Shown here: piece after piece, positions 17,485-27,374 of the stretch | Layout of the letters: every line of letters starts with the position of its first letter | Numbering within the stretch: position 1 is the stretch's first letter | From: JBPOFM01 sp051252455 | Lineage (GTDB): Bacteria > Bacteroidota > Bacteroidia > Flavobacteriales > Flavobacteriaceae | NCBI GenBank assembly: GCA_051252455.1 | Contig: JBPOFM010000001.1 | Span: 682,001-746,000 of the forward strand | Reading direction: 5' to 3' | Length of the DNA: 64,000 nucleotides | Notes under the pieces: generated by a model | Told to the model about the DNA's origin: nothing | Database searches by the model: none | Seen by the model: only the letters and a program-made list of their open reading frames with translations | Position numbers and translations under genes: made by a program

Positions 17485-19362
17485 TCATAGCTTATTGTTC
17501 TCTTTATTGATGTCTGCCATAAATCCATTTGGATCAATAACAATTGATTTTATGTAAGGTCTTGCCTTTTCAATGGTAAATTCATAGGTTGGGTATGCCC
17601 AAGCCCAATCGTTTAAAATAGTAGCAGAAGTTTCTTTGGAACCAAAGGTTGAACGATACGGAATATAAAATTGTTGTTTGGTACCATCTGTATATTCCAC
17701 TTCAATATCAAGAGGCATTCCCATTGGACCCATACGCTCTAAAGTAACTTTTGTTTTATCACCTTCATTCTTAACGTCCTTAATTCCATAATCGATGGTA
17801 TTTGTAGTTTGGGTCCATTCTGTTAAATACCAATCCAATTGCATACCAGATACCTTTTCCGCAATTCGTATGATATCCATCGGTTTTGGATGTTTGAACG
17901 CCCAATCGTCAAAATAGTGCTTTAGCGTAGTATCTAGGTTTTTTTCTCCAATGATATATCCTAGTTGTGCCAAAAACAAGGAACCTTTCACATAGGAAGA
18001 TACGGAATAAGATCTGTTAAAAACATAATGATCAGCATGTGTGGATTGTGGTTGTTCTTTTCCAGAAGTTGCATAATTCACATAACTCTTATAGGTGTTT
18101 TCGAACGGATTCAATTTGTTGGAATTGTTTATTACATTCAAGGCTTTATCTTCAATATAACTTGCAAAACCTTCATCCATCCATGGGTGTTTGCTTTCGT
18201 TATTGGCCAATATAAATTGAAACCAACTATGTGCCATTTCATGAGCCGTCACACCGACCAAACCATCCATTTTTCCTTCACCGAGTATCAAGGTACACAT
18301 TCCATACTCCATACCACCATCACCACCTTGAATCACTGAATATTGCTCGTAAGGATACTTCCCAACATTATCACTGAAATACTGAATCAATTGAGCTGCG
18401 ATTGGAGGTAAATTTTTCCAATTCTCCAATTTATCTTTCGGCATTGTTTTTTTATAAAGAAAATGCAATAGTGGACCATTTTCAACCTGCAATTTGTCAT
18501 GATTATAATCTGGGTCTGCTGCCCATGTAAAATCATGTACGTTCGGCGCCTTAAAATGCCAAGTGAGCGTATTGCCTTTTTGTTTTTTTACGGGTTGCGT
18601 TTCATAGCCATGACCTATTTCGTTTGGATTTTGAAGGTAGCCAGTACCGCCTACAACATAATCTTTATCAATGGTGATTTTCACATCAAAATCGCCCCAA
18701 ACGCCGTGAAATTCTCTAGCGATATATGGGGATGCATGCCAACCTTCATGGTCATATTCGGCCATTTTTGGATACCATTGAGACATAGACAATGCAACAC
18801 CTTCTGAATTGTTTCGACCAGAACGACGTATCTGAACAGGAACTTGAGCCTCAAACACCATATCAAAGGTTGTTTTTGAACCTGGTTGGATCGGTTCGTT
18901 TAAAGTCACTAGCAAAACGGTTCCCACTACTTCGTATGTCAATTTTTTGCCGTTTTGAGTTAAGGAATTTACCTTAATATACCCAATTTCATTTGGTTTT
19001 AATTTAGCAATTCGACTTTCATAAACAGGAGCTTCTTTAGTGCCAATATTTGGAGCCATTCGTCGGTCTGGATCTGCGATTGTTTGAACTCTTGCATCCA
19101 TTTCGCTTCCTGGTTGAAAAGCATTCGGATATAAATGATAAAAAACACGATCGAGAACATCTGGAGAGTTGTTGGTATAGATCAACTTTTGGGTTCCTGA
19201 ATATTGATAGTTTTCGACATTCATATCGATATTCATAGTATAATCGACGTGCTGCTGCCAATAAGTTTCGATTTTAACATCACGTGATTGCTGGGCACTG
19301 CAAAACAAATTGATAGTTAAGACTAATGAAAGAAGAAAATATGGTTTAGAGATAGGTGTCAT
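17485..19362 (-). CDS. M1-family zinc metallopeptidase, secreted
   Basis: 625 aa. A signal peptide (about residues 1-23, ending CSAQ) directs it to the periplasm or outside. An N-terminal beta domain is followed by the catalytic thermolysin-like domain. The zinc site is HEMAH (374-378) with the third ligand E397 in WMDEGFA, and the aminopeptidase exopeptidase loop (GAMEN in classical members) is GGMEYG (349-354). The protein ends with a shorter C-terminal part than in the large PepN enzymes. It is probably an aminopeptidase acting on extracellular peptides. The gene is flanked by terminators on both sides, so it is a single transcription unit. Confidence 0.93.
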   Translation of the reverse strand: MTPISKPYFLLSLVLTINLFCSAQQSRDVKIETYWQQHVDYTMNIDMNVENYQYSGTQKLIYTNNSPDVLDRVFYHLYPNAFQPGSEMDARVQTIADPDRRMAPNIGTKEAPVYESRIAKLKPNEIGYIKVNSLTQNGKKLTYEVVGTVLLVTLNEPIQPGSKTTFDMVFEAQVPVQIRRSGRNNSEGVALSMSQWYPKMAEYDHEGWHASPYIAREFHGVWGDFDVKITIDKDYVVGGTGYLQNPNEIGHGYETQPVKKQKGNTLTWHFKAPNVHDFTWAADPDYNHDKLQVENGPLLHFLYKKTMPKDKLENWKNLPPIAAQLIQYFSDNVGKYPYEQYSVIQGGDGGMEYGMCTLILGEGKMDGLVGVTAHEMAHSWFQFILANNESKHPWMDEGFASYIEDKALNVINNSNKLNPFENTYKSYVNYATSGKEQPQSTHADHYVFNRSYSVSSYVKGSLFLAQLGYIIGEKNLDTTLKHYFDDWAFKHPKPMDIIRIAEKVSGMQLDWYLTEWTQTTNTIDYGIKDVKNEGDKTKVTLERMGPMGMPLDIEVEYTDGTKQQFYIPYRSTFGSKETSATILNDWAWAYPTYEFTIEKARPYIKSIVIDPNGFMADINKENNKL

Positions 19363-19380
19363 AAGATTTGTAAAATTATG

Positions 19381-19408
19381 AAGCCATATAATAATTTTTA
19401 TATGGCTT
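19381..19408 (-). terminator. Hairpin between the S8 and M1 peptidase genes, probable terminator
   Basis: Ten-bp perfect stem AAGCCATATA / TATATGGCTT (19381-19390 and 19399-19408). The T run after it on the minus strand is poor (CATAATTTT), so its strength as a terminator is uncertain. Confidence 0.5.
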
Positions 19409-19421
19409 TAAAAGTGTTCTA

Positions 19422-21044
19422 TTATTTGCTAGCAAGCTCACTTGCCATGATCAGGGCATTGTAAGCATTTGCAATTCTTCCTGTTTTTGAAAGAACAGAG
19501 AAGGGTTTTACATCATTTGCATCACCACCGACAATGACTTTGGTGCTTAAAGGCAATCCGGAATTAATCACGACGTTTTTAACTTGTGCGGCGGTCAGGT
19601 TTGGATATTGAGATCGTACTAGCGCAACAATACCAGCCACGCCAGGAGATGCCATGGATGTACCACCGATAGATTTGTAATCATTTTCTGGGAAGGTGGA
19701 ATAGATATCACCTCCGGGTGCAAACACATCCACATTAATAGTTCCATAATTTGAAAAACTGGATATCATTTTAGATCCATAAATTGGGTCTAGAGAGCCA
19801 ACTGTAATGAACGTATCTGAAACTTCTTTTTCGTTATTAACTGCATCATTTGGAAAATTATAGTCCACATCTAAATTTAGTCCATCATTACCGGCCGCAT
19901 GTACAAAAACCACATCTTTGTCAGACGCATATTTGATGGCATCACGCACCCAATCACTATGCGGAGAGAAGGATTTTCCAAAACTGCCATTAATAACTTT
20001 TGCGCCATTATCAACGGCATAACGAATGGCAAGTGCAATATCTTTGTCATATTCATCACCATTAGGAACTGCTCTCAATGACATAATTTTTACATTGTTG
20101 GCAACACCATTTGCGCCTTTTCCATTATTTCGCTCGGCGGCAATAATACCAGCAACGTGCGTTCCATGACTTTCTGATTTAACTGATGGCTTTACATTGC
20201 CATTTCCGTAACCTGGTTTATCGTTTAGAATATTTGGGTTATCACCGGTTTTTCTACCTTTGAAGTCCTCGTTCAGATTATAATTTAAGCGGTCGCTAAA
20301 TTCTGAAAGACCATCATTGATGTTTTCTAAAAATTCTGAAACTGAATCCACATCAAGACTATATACATATTTGATGATCGAAACTGATTGAAAAAGCGCC
20401 TCATCAGTGGTTTTGATGGCATTCACGTCGGCCTGCGTATAATCGCTCTTCTTTAAATGTTTAGACACTGCTACATCGGCCGTAGAAACCTGTTGCTTGA
20501 TTTGCTCATACTGCGTTTTATACTCCGTATATTTTTGAACTTCTTTTGCCTGAAGTGATTGGGCCTCTACATATCTAGGATTGCTTGTGTCGCCACTTGC
20601 CAGCAATCTAACATATTCAAGTTGCTCGTTGTAGGCATCTCCGAGAAAATTCCATCCGTGGACATCATCTATATAGCCGTTGCCGTCATCATCTTTCCCA
20701 TTATTGGCAATCTCTTTTGTGTTGGTCCAGATTACACCATCTAGGTCTTCGTGGTCGATATCGATACCCGAATCGATCACTGCGACAATAACAGTTTGTC
20801 CTTTTTTGTTTTTTATAATGTCTTCATAGGCTTTATCAACACTCATACCCGGGATGGTGTCTTTAGCTAAATCAAGATGTCCCCATGAATTTTTTTGGGT
20901 ATCGGTCAATTCCGATATCTTGAGCGGCATCGAATCAATATTCTCAATTGGTGTTGATATAACACCTTTAGAGGTTCCGCCGCAGCTGATTAAAATACTT
21001 GCGGCTATTGTAGAAAAAATTAAGGATCTGAAGTTAAATTTCAT
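19422..21044 (-). CDS. Subtilisin-like S8 serine peptidase, lipoprotein
   Basis: 540 aa. A lipobox (ASILISC, Cys21) marks it as a lipoprotein of the outer membrane or periplasm. The catalytic triad is complete: D91 (VAVIDSGID), H293 (SHGTHVAG) and S463 (GTSMASPG), with the oxyanion Asn386 in AAGND. A long insertion of about 190 residues between the Asp and His (about 100-290), partly coiled-coil-like, is larger than in simple subtilisins. It is probably a cell-surface or secreted protease. It is the last gene of a minus-strand run with the metallo-beta-lactamase-fold gene upstream (31-bp gap). Confidence 0.93.
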   Translation of the reverse strand: MKFNFRSLIFSTIAASILISCGGTSKGVISTPIENIDSMPLKISELTDTQKNSWGHLDLAKDTIPGMSVDKAYEDIIKNKKGQTVIVAVIDSGIDIDHEDLDGVIWTNTKEIANNGKDDDGNGYIDDVHGWNFLGDAYNEQLEYVRLLASGDTSNPRYVEAQSLQAKEVQKYTEYKTQYEQIKQQVSTADVAVSKHLKKSDYTQADVNAIKTTDEALFQSVSIIKYVYSLDVDSVSEFLENINDGLSEFSDRLNYNLNEDFKGRKTGDNPNILNDKPGYGNGNVKPSVKSESHGTHVAGIIAAERNNGKGANGVANNVKIMSLRAVPNGDEYDKDIALAIRYAVDNGAKVINGSFGKSFSPHSDWVRDAIKYASDKDVVFVHAAGNDGLNLDVDYNFPNDAVNNEKEVSDTFITVGSLDPIYGSKMISSFSNYGTINVDVFAPGGDIYSTFPENDYKSIGGTSMASPGVAGIVALVRSQYPNLTAAQVKNVVINSGLPLSTKVIVGGDANDVKPFSVLSKTGRIANAYNALIMASELASK

Positions 21045-21075
21045 TGCTATTTAGGGTTAAGTGAATAAATATGAA

Positions 21076-21936
21076 TTAATTGAAAATATCTGTTGTTTTA
21101 TAGACATCTTTAAGTCGAACACCCTTTTCTGTGTGCTCTACAGTAATGATTTGATTGTGGGCATCGTGCTCTAAAAACAAATAAAAGTTTTCGTCGGCCG
21201 CCATATTGAGGAATTTCTCTTTTTCATTTAATGTCAATAAGGGACGTGTGTCGTAGCCCATTACAAACGGTAGTGGCAAATGACCTGCTGTTGGTAATAA
21301 ATCTGCCATAAAAGCGACGGTTTTGTCTTTATATTGAATCAAAGGAATCATTTGTTTGTCGGTATGCCCGTTGGCGAAGAAAATATCGAAACCGAGTTCT
21401 GAATTTTTAAGAATATCACTTTCAGGAAGCGAAGTGAATCTCAATTGTCCACTTTCTTCCATTGGCAAAATATTTTCCTTTAAAAAAGATGCTTTTTCAC
21501 GGTTATTTGGCTCTGTTGCCCATTTCCAATGCTCTTGATTGCTCCAAAAGTGAGCATTTTTAAAAGCGGGTTCATATCCTGTACGGTCTTTGTTCCATTG
21601 GATACTTCCACCACAGTGATCAAAATGTAAATGCGTCATAAAAACATCTGTGATATCGTCTCTATGAAAACCGAAGTTTTTCAATGAGGCATCGATAGAA
21701 TTATTTCCCCATAAATCATAGTATCCAAAAAACTTATCGCTTTGTTTATCTCCCATACCTGTATCGATCAAAATCAATCGATTACCTTCTTCAATAAGCA
21801 AACAGCGTGCCGCAATATCGATCATATTATTGGCGTCTGCGGGATTTGTACGTGTCCAAAGAGCTTTTGGTACCACGCCGAACATCGCTCCTCCGTCAAG
21901 TTTAAAATTTCCGGCTTCTATTGGGTATAATTCCAT
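21076..21936 (-). CDS. Metallo-beta-lactamase-fold hydrolase
   Basis: 286 aa, no signal peptide. The metal-binding motif HLHFDH is at 102-107, with downstream metal ligands in FANGHTDKQ and the final His in LFLEHDAHN. The overall length and the start (PIEAGNFKLDGGAMFGVVPK) resemble AHL-lactonase/AttM-like and related single-domain hydrolases. The reaction is probably hydrolysis of an ester, lactone or similar bond; the substrate is not predictable. The S8 gene lies 31 bp downstream, so the two may be co-transcribed. Confidence 0.85.
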   Translation of the reverse strand: MELYPIEAGNFKLDGGAMFGVVPKALWTRTNPADANNMIDIAARCLLIEEGNRLILIDTGMGDKQSDKFFGYYDLWGNNSIDASLKNFGFHRDDITDVFMTHLHFDHCGGSIQWNKDRTGYEPAFKNAHFWSNQEHWKWATEPNNREKASFLKENILPMEESGQLRFTSLPESDILKNSELGFDIFFANGHTDKQMIPLIQYKDKTVAFMADLLPTAGHLPLPFVMGYDTRPLLTLNEKEKFLNMAADENFYLFLEHDAHNQIITVEHTEKGVRLKDVYKTTDIFN

Positions 21937-21961
21937 GTTGAAATTGATTTTTAGAATCTCA

Positions 21962-21969
21962 CAAAGTTA
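21962..21969 (-). promoter_or_regulatory. Bacteroidota -7 element upstream of the metallo-hydrolase gene
   Basis: Plus-strand CAAAGTTA reads TAACTTTG on the minus strand (TAnnTTTG), 26 bp before the start codon. No -33 TTG is found at 17-23 bp. Confidence 0.45.
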
Positions 21970-22101
21970 TAAAAAGGCTCGAGGAAAAGTCGGTGAGCGC
22001 ATGGTTTATTAGGTGTATTTTAACATTTTGGATATTTTAGTATTTGAAAGATTTCTTTGAAAGCTATATTTTTTGGTTAAATTTATAGAAACATTGTTCC
22101 G

Positions 22102-22458
22102 ATGGCAATTAAGAAGATTATTGAAAAACCACTTAAAATAAAAAAAATGAAATTGTTGCGCTTTGGTCGCGATTTCAAACCTGATGAACAAGTTATTTTA
22201 AGGGATTATCTCGCTATTGAACGAACACGCTTGGCCAACGAGCGCACATTACTTTCCTATATAAAATCTTCACTTTATCTTTTGTTGGGTGGGATCACAG
22301 CCATGCAACTAAAAAATTATCCCGATTTGAGATATTTGGGAATCACCGCTTTGGTCTTTAGTGCCATTTTTTTCTTTATTGGAATCTATCGTTTTACATT
22401 ATTGAAAAAAAGTTTAAAGCGGCTTTACGACATCTCTGATCATAAATCTGATGTTTGA
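22102..22458 (+). CDS. DUF202 (YidH-like) membrane protein
   Basis: 118 aa. Central DUF202 signature RDYLAIERTRLANERTLLSYIK followed by two transmembrane segments (about 62-75 and 80-102). The N-terminus is Lys-rich and cytoplasmic. The family is of unknown function. It lies 117 bp before the cation/proton antiporter gene on the same strand; a separate promoter precedes the antiporter. Confidence 0.85.
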   Translation: MAIKKIIEKPLKIKKMKLLRFGRDFKPDEQVILRDYLAIERTRLANERTLLSYIKSSLYLLLGGITAMQLKNYPDLRYLGITALVFSAIFFFIGIYRFTLLKKSLKRLYDISDHKSDV

Positions 22459-22491
22459 TAATTTCTTTTAATATTTTTGGCTCGACAATTT

Positions 22492-22525
22492 TTGTGAAAT
22501 ACAAAATTTATAGTTCTTACATTTG
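22492..22525 (+). promoter_or_regulatory. Promoter of the cation:proton antiporter gene
   Basis: TACATTTG (22518-22525) matches the -7 element, with TTG at 22492-22494 as -33 (23-bp spacer). The start codon is 50 bp downstream. Confidence 0.6.
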
Positions 22526-22575
22526 AACCAATATATCATCCATATCTTTCACTATAAATTACAATTTAACATCAT

Positions 22576-24447
22576 ATGATAGAATTAGCAGGAATCATCA
22601 TTTTAGGAATTTTGGCACAATGGGTCGCTTGGAAATTCAAAATACCAGCCATTTTACCTTTGATTTTAATCGGCTTATTGGTCGGACCCATAGCGGCCGA
22701 ATACCTATCTCATGATGGCACAAAATGGATTGAACCTATTTGGAATGGTGAGGAAGGACTCTTTCCTGGTGAAAGTTTGTTTTATTTTGTTTCCCTAGCG
22801 ATCAGCATTATTCTGTTTGAAGGGGGCTTGACCTTACGCGTTAAGGAAATTAAGAACGTGGGACCTGTGATTACAAAGTTGATAACAGTTGGTTCTATCG
22901 TAACTTTTTTCGGTGCAGCCGTCGCAGCACATTTCATTTTCTTTCTGACTTGGAAAATGGCTTTCTTATTTTCGGCATTAATAATCGTGACCGGTCCAAC
23001 GGTCATTACTCCAATTTTGAGGAATATTCCATTAAAACAGGACGTTTCTGCAGTGTTAAAATGGGAAGGGATTCTTATTGACCCAATTGGTGCGTTGGTT
23101 GCCGTATTAGTGTTTGAGTTTATCAGTGTTGAAGGAGGAGGAGAGTTCACCAAAACAGCAATGATTGAATTTGGTAAAATCGTTCTTTTCGGAACCACCT
23201 TTGGCTTTACGTTTGCGCACGCCTTAAATTTTTCAATTAACAAGCGATTAATTCCTCATTATTTATTGAATGTATTTGCTTTGGCATCTGTTTTGGGCGT
23301 GTTTGTGCTATCCGATGCGTTCGCTCATGAATCGGGACTTTTGGCGGTCGTGGTGATGGGAATGGTTTTGGGTAATTCCAATTCACCCTACCTCAAAGAA
23401 CTGCTTTACTTCAAAGAATCTTTAAGTGTTTTATTGATTTCCATCTTGTTCATTTTGCTCGCGGCGAACATAAATATGGAAGAACTATTGTTGATTTACA
23501 ATTGGAATACGGTCGTGTTATTTGCTGTTGTCGTATTCGTTTTACGCCCTATTGGGGTATTTCTTAGCACGTACAATTCGACCCTTCAGCTCAATGAAAA
23601 ATTATTTATTAGCTGGGTTGGTCCAAGAGGTATTGTTGCGGCAGGGATCGCTTCTCTTTTTGGTTTAAAACTGGCGAGAGAAGGCGTAGAAGGTGCCGAG
23701 TTTATTACGCCATTGGTATTTATGATTGTACTGGGAACTGTCTTACTCAACGCTACAACTGCACGTTATGTTGCAAAAATGGTGGGCGTATTCTTGAATA
23801 AGTCAAACGGCATTTTAATAGTTGGCGCCTCCAAAGCGTCACGATTGATTGGTAATTATTTGGAAAAAAATGGGAGACACGTGGTATTGATAGACAATAA
23901 TCAATCAAATATTTCAAAAGCGAAAGAAATGGGCTTGGAGGCCATTAATTCTAATATTTATTCAGACAGCCTTGGTGACAATATTGAATTGAATGATGTA
24001 GGATACCTGATTGCATTAACGGGAAATGTTGACATCAATGAATTCGCAATCGAGAAATTTGAAAAGGAATTTGGAGAAAATGGTGCCTTTAGACTCGTTA
24101 CATCTGATGAATTGAATGATCCAAACCAAAGACCGAAACAAGGGCTTTTCATTCAAACGAATGATTTCATTTCCTTGGCAGAAACGACACGAAAGTACCC
24201 TGCAATTCACGAAATGGATCTAAAAGATAAAGCCCATTACGAAAACCTTATCGAATTGAGCGAGAAGGATCGTGACATCATACCTTTGTTTCTGAAAGAC
24301 GAAGAAGGCCAATTACACATCATTTCAAATATTGATAAAGAATACGAAAAATTTACTGAAGGTTGGAAGTTGGCGTATCTGGGTAAGGCATTTGATGTTG
24401 AAAAAATGAAAGCGAATGAACCTAAAAAAGAAGAAGCCCCAAATTGA
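22576..24447 (+). CDS. CPA1-type cation:proton antiporter with C-terminal TrkA-N domain
   Basis: 623 aa. The first 405 residues contain about twelve transmembrane helices with antiporter features: LPLILIGLLVGPIA near 29-42, GPTVITPILRNIP around 143-155, and SWVGPRGIVAAGIASL near 348-363. Residues from about 410 form a Rossmann TrkA-N domain (ILIVGASKASRLIGNYLEKN) that may bind nucleotide and gate transport. This NhaP/KefB-like architecture is common in Bacteroidota and probably exchanges Na+ or K+ for protons. The ion preference cannot be read from the sequence. It converges on glgC. Confidence 0.9.
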   Translation: MIELAGIIILGILAQWVAWKFKIPAILPLILIGLLVGPIAAEYLSHDGTKWIEPIWNGEEGLFPGESLFYFVSLAISIILFEGGLTLRVKEIKNVGPVITKLITVGSIVTFFGAAVAAHFIFFLTWKMAFLFSALIIVTGPTVITPILRNIPLKQDVSAVLKWEGILIDPIGALVAVLVFEFISVEGGGEFTKTAMIEFGKIVLFGTTFGFTFAHALNFSINKRLIPHYLLNVFALASVLGVFVLSDAFAHESGLLAVVVMGMVLGNSNSPYLKELLYFKESLSVLLISILFILLAANINMEELLLIYNWNTVVLFAVVVFVLRPIGVFLSTYNSTLQLNEKLFISWVGPRGIVAAGIASLFGLKLAREGVEGAEFITPLVFMIVLGTVLLNATTARYVAKMVGVFLNKSNGILIVGASKASRLIGNYLEKNGRHVVLIDNNQSNISKAKEMGLEAINSNIYSDSLGDNIELNDVGYLIALTGNVDINEFAIEKFEKEFGENGAFRLVTSDELNDPNQRPKQGLFIQTNDFISLAETTRKYPAIHEMDLKDKAHYENLIELSEKDRDIIPLFLKDEEGQLHIISNIDKEYEKFTEGWKLAYLGKAFDVEKMKANEPKKEEAPN

Positions 24448-24461
24448 TATTTGAAGCTTCT
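24425..24461 (-). terminator. Probable terminator of the glg operon, overlapping the 3' end of the antiporter gene
   Basis: Interrupted stem AGAAGC / GCTTCT (24432-24437 and 24456-24461) with an inner CAAAT / ATTTG stem. On the minus strand it is followed by TTCTTTTTT. It lies partly inside the last codons of the convergent antiporter gene. Confidence 0.55.
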
Positions 24462-24484
24462 CTATAATAAAATACGGTAAATGT

Positions 24485-25750
24485 TTATTTGATGACAGTT
24501 CCATTCGGAATCGTTGCGCCTTTTTTAACCACTACAATACCATCTTTTATCACGTATGTATCGGTTTCGGTATCCTTCGAATGACCACTTCCATTTATTC
24601 TAACATCGTTTCCAATACGGCAATTCTTATCAATAATCGCATTTTTTATAAAGCAACGTTTCCCAATTCCTTTTGGGATAACTGTTTTTGAAGTGACCTC
24701 ATCATATGTTTGATAATTGTCAGACCCCATGATATAGGCGTTGATTATTGTAGATTCATTGCCAATACGGGCTCTAATGCCTATGACGGAGTGTTCTATT
24801 TTAGCTGCGTTAATAATACAACCTTCCGCAATCACGGATCTATTCAAAGTGGTTCCGGATATTTTTGTAGTCGGCAAAATTCTTGCTCTCGTAAAAATAC
24901 GTTTGTTATTATTGAACAAATCAAACTTTGGAATGTCATCGGTCAGACCTAAATTAGCCTCAAAGAAAGAGTCTATATTCCCAATATCAGTCCAATAACC
25001 TTCAAATTGATAGCTCAAGGTTTTATGTTTTTTTATGGATTGTGGGATGATTTCCTTTCCAAAATCATTGGTATCAGGATTGCTCATCAACTCAATCAAC
25101 AATTCTCTGTTAAAGATGTAAATTCCCATGGATGCCAAATAATTTCGACCTTCTTTTTTCATCTCGTCGCTGACATTGGATGTCCATTCAGGCAACAAAC
25201 TTGCGTCTGGTTTCTCTATAAATGAGGTAATGACATTCTTTTTATCAGTCTTTAAAATTCCGAAAGACGTGGCATCCTTTTCATTAACGGGAAGCGTGGC
25301 GATGGTTATCTTGGCTTCGCTTTTAACGTGAGCATCCAGCATTTCATTAAAATCCATTTGATATAGTTGGTCACCAGAAAGAATTAAGGCGTACTCAAAA
25401 TCATGACTCAAAAAATGGTGCATGCTTTGACGTACGGCATCTGCTGTACCTTGAAACCATTTATTGTTTGAAATGGTCTGTTCCGCTGCCAGAACATCTA
25501 CAAATGCATTGCTGAAAAAACTAAAATGATAGGTGTTTTTGATATGTTTATTTAAGGATGCAGAATTGAATTGGGTCAACACAAACATACGTGTGATGTT
25601 TGAATTGATACAATTTGAAATTGGTATATCAACCAATCTATATTTTCCCGCGATAGGCACAGCTGGCTTTGAGCGTGTTTCTGTTAGTGGATATAGGCGT
25701 GAACCCTGTCCGCCACCTAGGATGATTGAAATTACTTTGTCGTGGTGCAT
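24485..25750 (-). CDS. glgC: Glucose-1-phosphate adenylyltransferase (ADP-glucose pyrophosphorylase)
   Basis: 421 aa. Makes ADP-glucose from glucose 1-phosphate and ATP, the committed step of bacterial glycogen synthesis. The nucleotidyltransferase domain begins with IILGGGQGSRLYPLT (glycine-rich loop 12-19), followed by KPAVPIAGKYRLVDIPISN. A C-terminal left-handed beta-helix (about 290-421) has repeated hexapeptide turns. The start codon is 3 bp from the stop of glgA, so glgA-glgC is an operon. No branching enzyme gene (glgB) is adjacent. Confidence 0.94.
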   Translation of the reverse strand: MHHDKVISIILGGGQGSRLYPLTETRSKPAVPIAGKYRLVDIPISNCINSNITRMFVLTQFNSASLNKHIKNTYHFSFFSNAFVDVLAAEQTISNNKWFQGTADAVRQSMHHFLSHDFEYALILSGDQLYQMDFNEMLDAHVKSEAKITIATLPVNEKDATSFGILKTDKKNVITSFIEKPDASLLPEWTSNVSDEMKKEGRNYLASMGIYIFNRELLIELMSNPDTNDFGKEIIPQSIKKHKTLSYQFEGYWTDIGNIDSFFEANLGLTDDIPKFDLFNNNKRIFTRARILPTTKISGTTLNRSVIAEGCIINAAKIEHSVIGIRARIGNESTIINAYIMGSDNYQTYDEVTSKTVIPKGIGKRCFIKNAIIDKNCRIGNDVRINGSGHSKDTETDTYVIKDGIVVVKKGATIPNGTVIK

Positions 25751-25753
25751 AAT

Positions 25754-27157
25754 TTAGTGTTGTAAGGATTGATATAGATTAATATAAGTTTGAGCTGACG
25801 CATCCCATGAATGGTCGATTTGCATGATTAATTTACGATTTTTTTTGAAATGATCTGAAAACTCGGTGAATTCGATGGCTCTTCCTATGGCGTGAACCAC
25901 TTCATGGACGTTAGGACCAGAGTGACGAATTCCAAAACCTTTTTCGCCAACGTCGACAATGGTGTCTTTTAATCCGCCGACACTGTTGACAATTGGAACC
26001 GTTCCATATCGCAGCGCATACATCTGGTTCAAACCACATGGTTCGACCCGAGAAGGCATTAGAATGAAGTCTGCGGCCGCATATAGCGTGTGAGCGAGTT
26101 GTTCGTTATAACCAATATAATTATTGTAGTAGCCTGGATGAAGATGCTTTAAATTTTCTAATTGATTCTCAACATTGCCATCACCTGAACCCAACATCAC
26201 GATCGATATTTTTTTTGATTTCAAAACCGTGTCAAAAACAAAAGGCAATAAATCAGCCCCTTTTTCGCCCACCAAACGTCCAATGAACACAAATAAAGGC
26301 AAATCAGAATTCAATCCGAATTGCTCACAAATAAACTCTTTATTGGCTTTTTTGCCAGATTCGACGGATTGGGTAGTATAGTTTTTTATAATGTAATCGT
26401 CTGTTTTTGGATTCCAAACAGCGGTGTCAATTCCATTAAGAATTCCGACACATTTATGACTTTCACTTTGCAGTAAATGTTCTAATCCATTTGCAGCATA
26501 TTTTAATTCTTCCATATAACTCGGAGACACGGTTGTGACTTTCCAAGCACATTTGATACCTGACGCCAATGGATTGATGATTTTGTTCCAATCCAATAGT
26601 CCAACTTTATCAAAGTCAAAAGGTGGAATTAAATGCACCAAATCATGACTAAACCAACCTTGGTATTGGCCATTGTGAATGGTGATGACCGAAGGTGTAC
26701 TACTCAAACGTTGATAAGCATAACTTTGGGACATCATAAATGGAATCAATCCTGTATGATGATCGTGGCAATGAATGAGGTCTGGTTTTGCTTCCAGTTG
26801 CACTAACCAATTGAGTGTAGCAATCTGAAATGCCAAAAATCGGCCTGTATCTTTGTCAGAATAAACGTAATCTTTGTAAAGCAAATATGGAACGTCCACA
26901 AAATAAATATCAAATCCCAACTCATTGTTTTTCAAAGTGAGAATTCGAAAATCCATCAACATTCCAAGTTGCAATTTGCCGTAATAAATAGTTTCAAAAT
27001 CGTGTGAACGCGTGAATTTGTTATCATAAAAAGGCATGATAACACTGCTTTTTTCGCCTAATTTATTTTGGTATTTTGGAAGGGCGCCCACAACATCACC
27101 CAAACCGCCAACTTTGGCTATTGGGTAACATTCGGCACTAATATGGAATATGGTCAT
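25754..27157 (-). CDS. glgA: Glycogen synthase (GlgA)
   Basis: 467 aa, GT5-family GT-B fold. Elongates glycogen using ADP-glucose. The N-terminal ADP-glucose-binding motif is KVGGLGDVVGALPK (from residue 15). HCHDHHTGLIPFMM follows, and the C-terminal nucleotide-binding region has VEPCGLNQMYALRYGTVPIV near residue 375. It is the first gene of the glgA-glgC operon. About 220 bp of AT-rich DNA without a visible gene separate it from the DUF4143 ATPase gene. Confidence 0.94.
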   Translation of the reverse strand: MTIFHISAECYPIAKVGGLGDVVGALPKYQNKLGEKSSVIMPFYDNKFTRSHDFETIYYGKLQLGMLMDFRILTLKNNELGFDIYFVDVPYLLYKDYVYSDKDTGRFLAFQIATLNWLVQLEAKPDLIHCHDHHTGLIPFMMSQSYAYQRLSSTPSVITIHNGQYQGWFSHDLVHLIPPFDFDKVGLLDWNKIINPLASGIKCAWKVTTVSPSYMEELKYAANGLEHLLQSESHKCVGILNGIDTAVWNPKTDDYIIKNYTTQSVESGKKANKEFICEQFGLNSDLPLFVFIGRLVGEKGADLLPFVFDTVLKSKKISIVMLGSGDGNVENQLENLKHLHPGYYNNYIGYNEQLAHTLYAAADFILMPSRVEPCGLNQMYALRYGTVPIVNSVGGLKDTIVDVGEKGFGIRHSGPNVHEVVHAIGRAIEFTEFSDHFKKNRKLIMQIDHSWDASAQTYINLYQSLQH

Positions 27158-27374
27158 TTTTTAATTCAAGGTTAACGTTCAGAATCCAAAGTTCATCAAT
27201 TCTCGATTTTCGATCCTTTATTGAATTACTTGTTTTAAAACTACAAAATATTTGATCATATTACTGCACAAAGAATTAAATAAATTTTTAAGGATTCGTT
27301 AACTACTACCTATGAAGATTAAGAAATCTCTATTTTGAGATTGGGATTTTGTCCGTTTTGATAAAATTGTTAAG

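Noticed and set aside
22782..23243. 153-codon minus-strand frame inside the antiporter gene
   Set aside because: It is a shadow of the opposite strand of a well-supported membrane protein; composition is Pro/Asn/Lys-rich without any domain.
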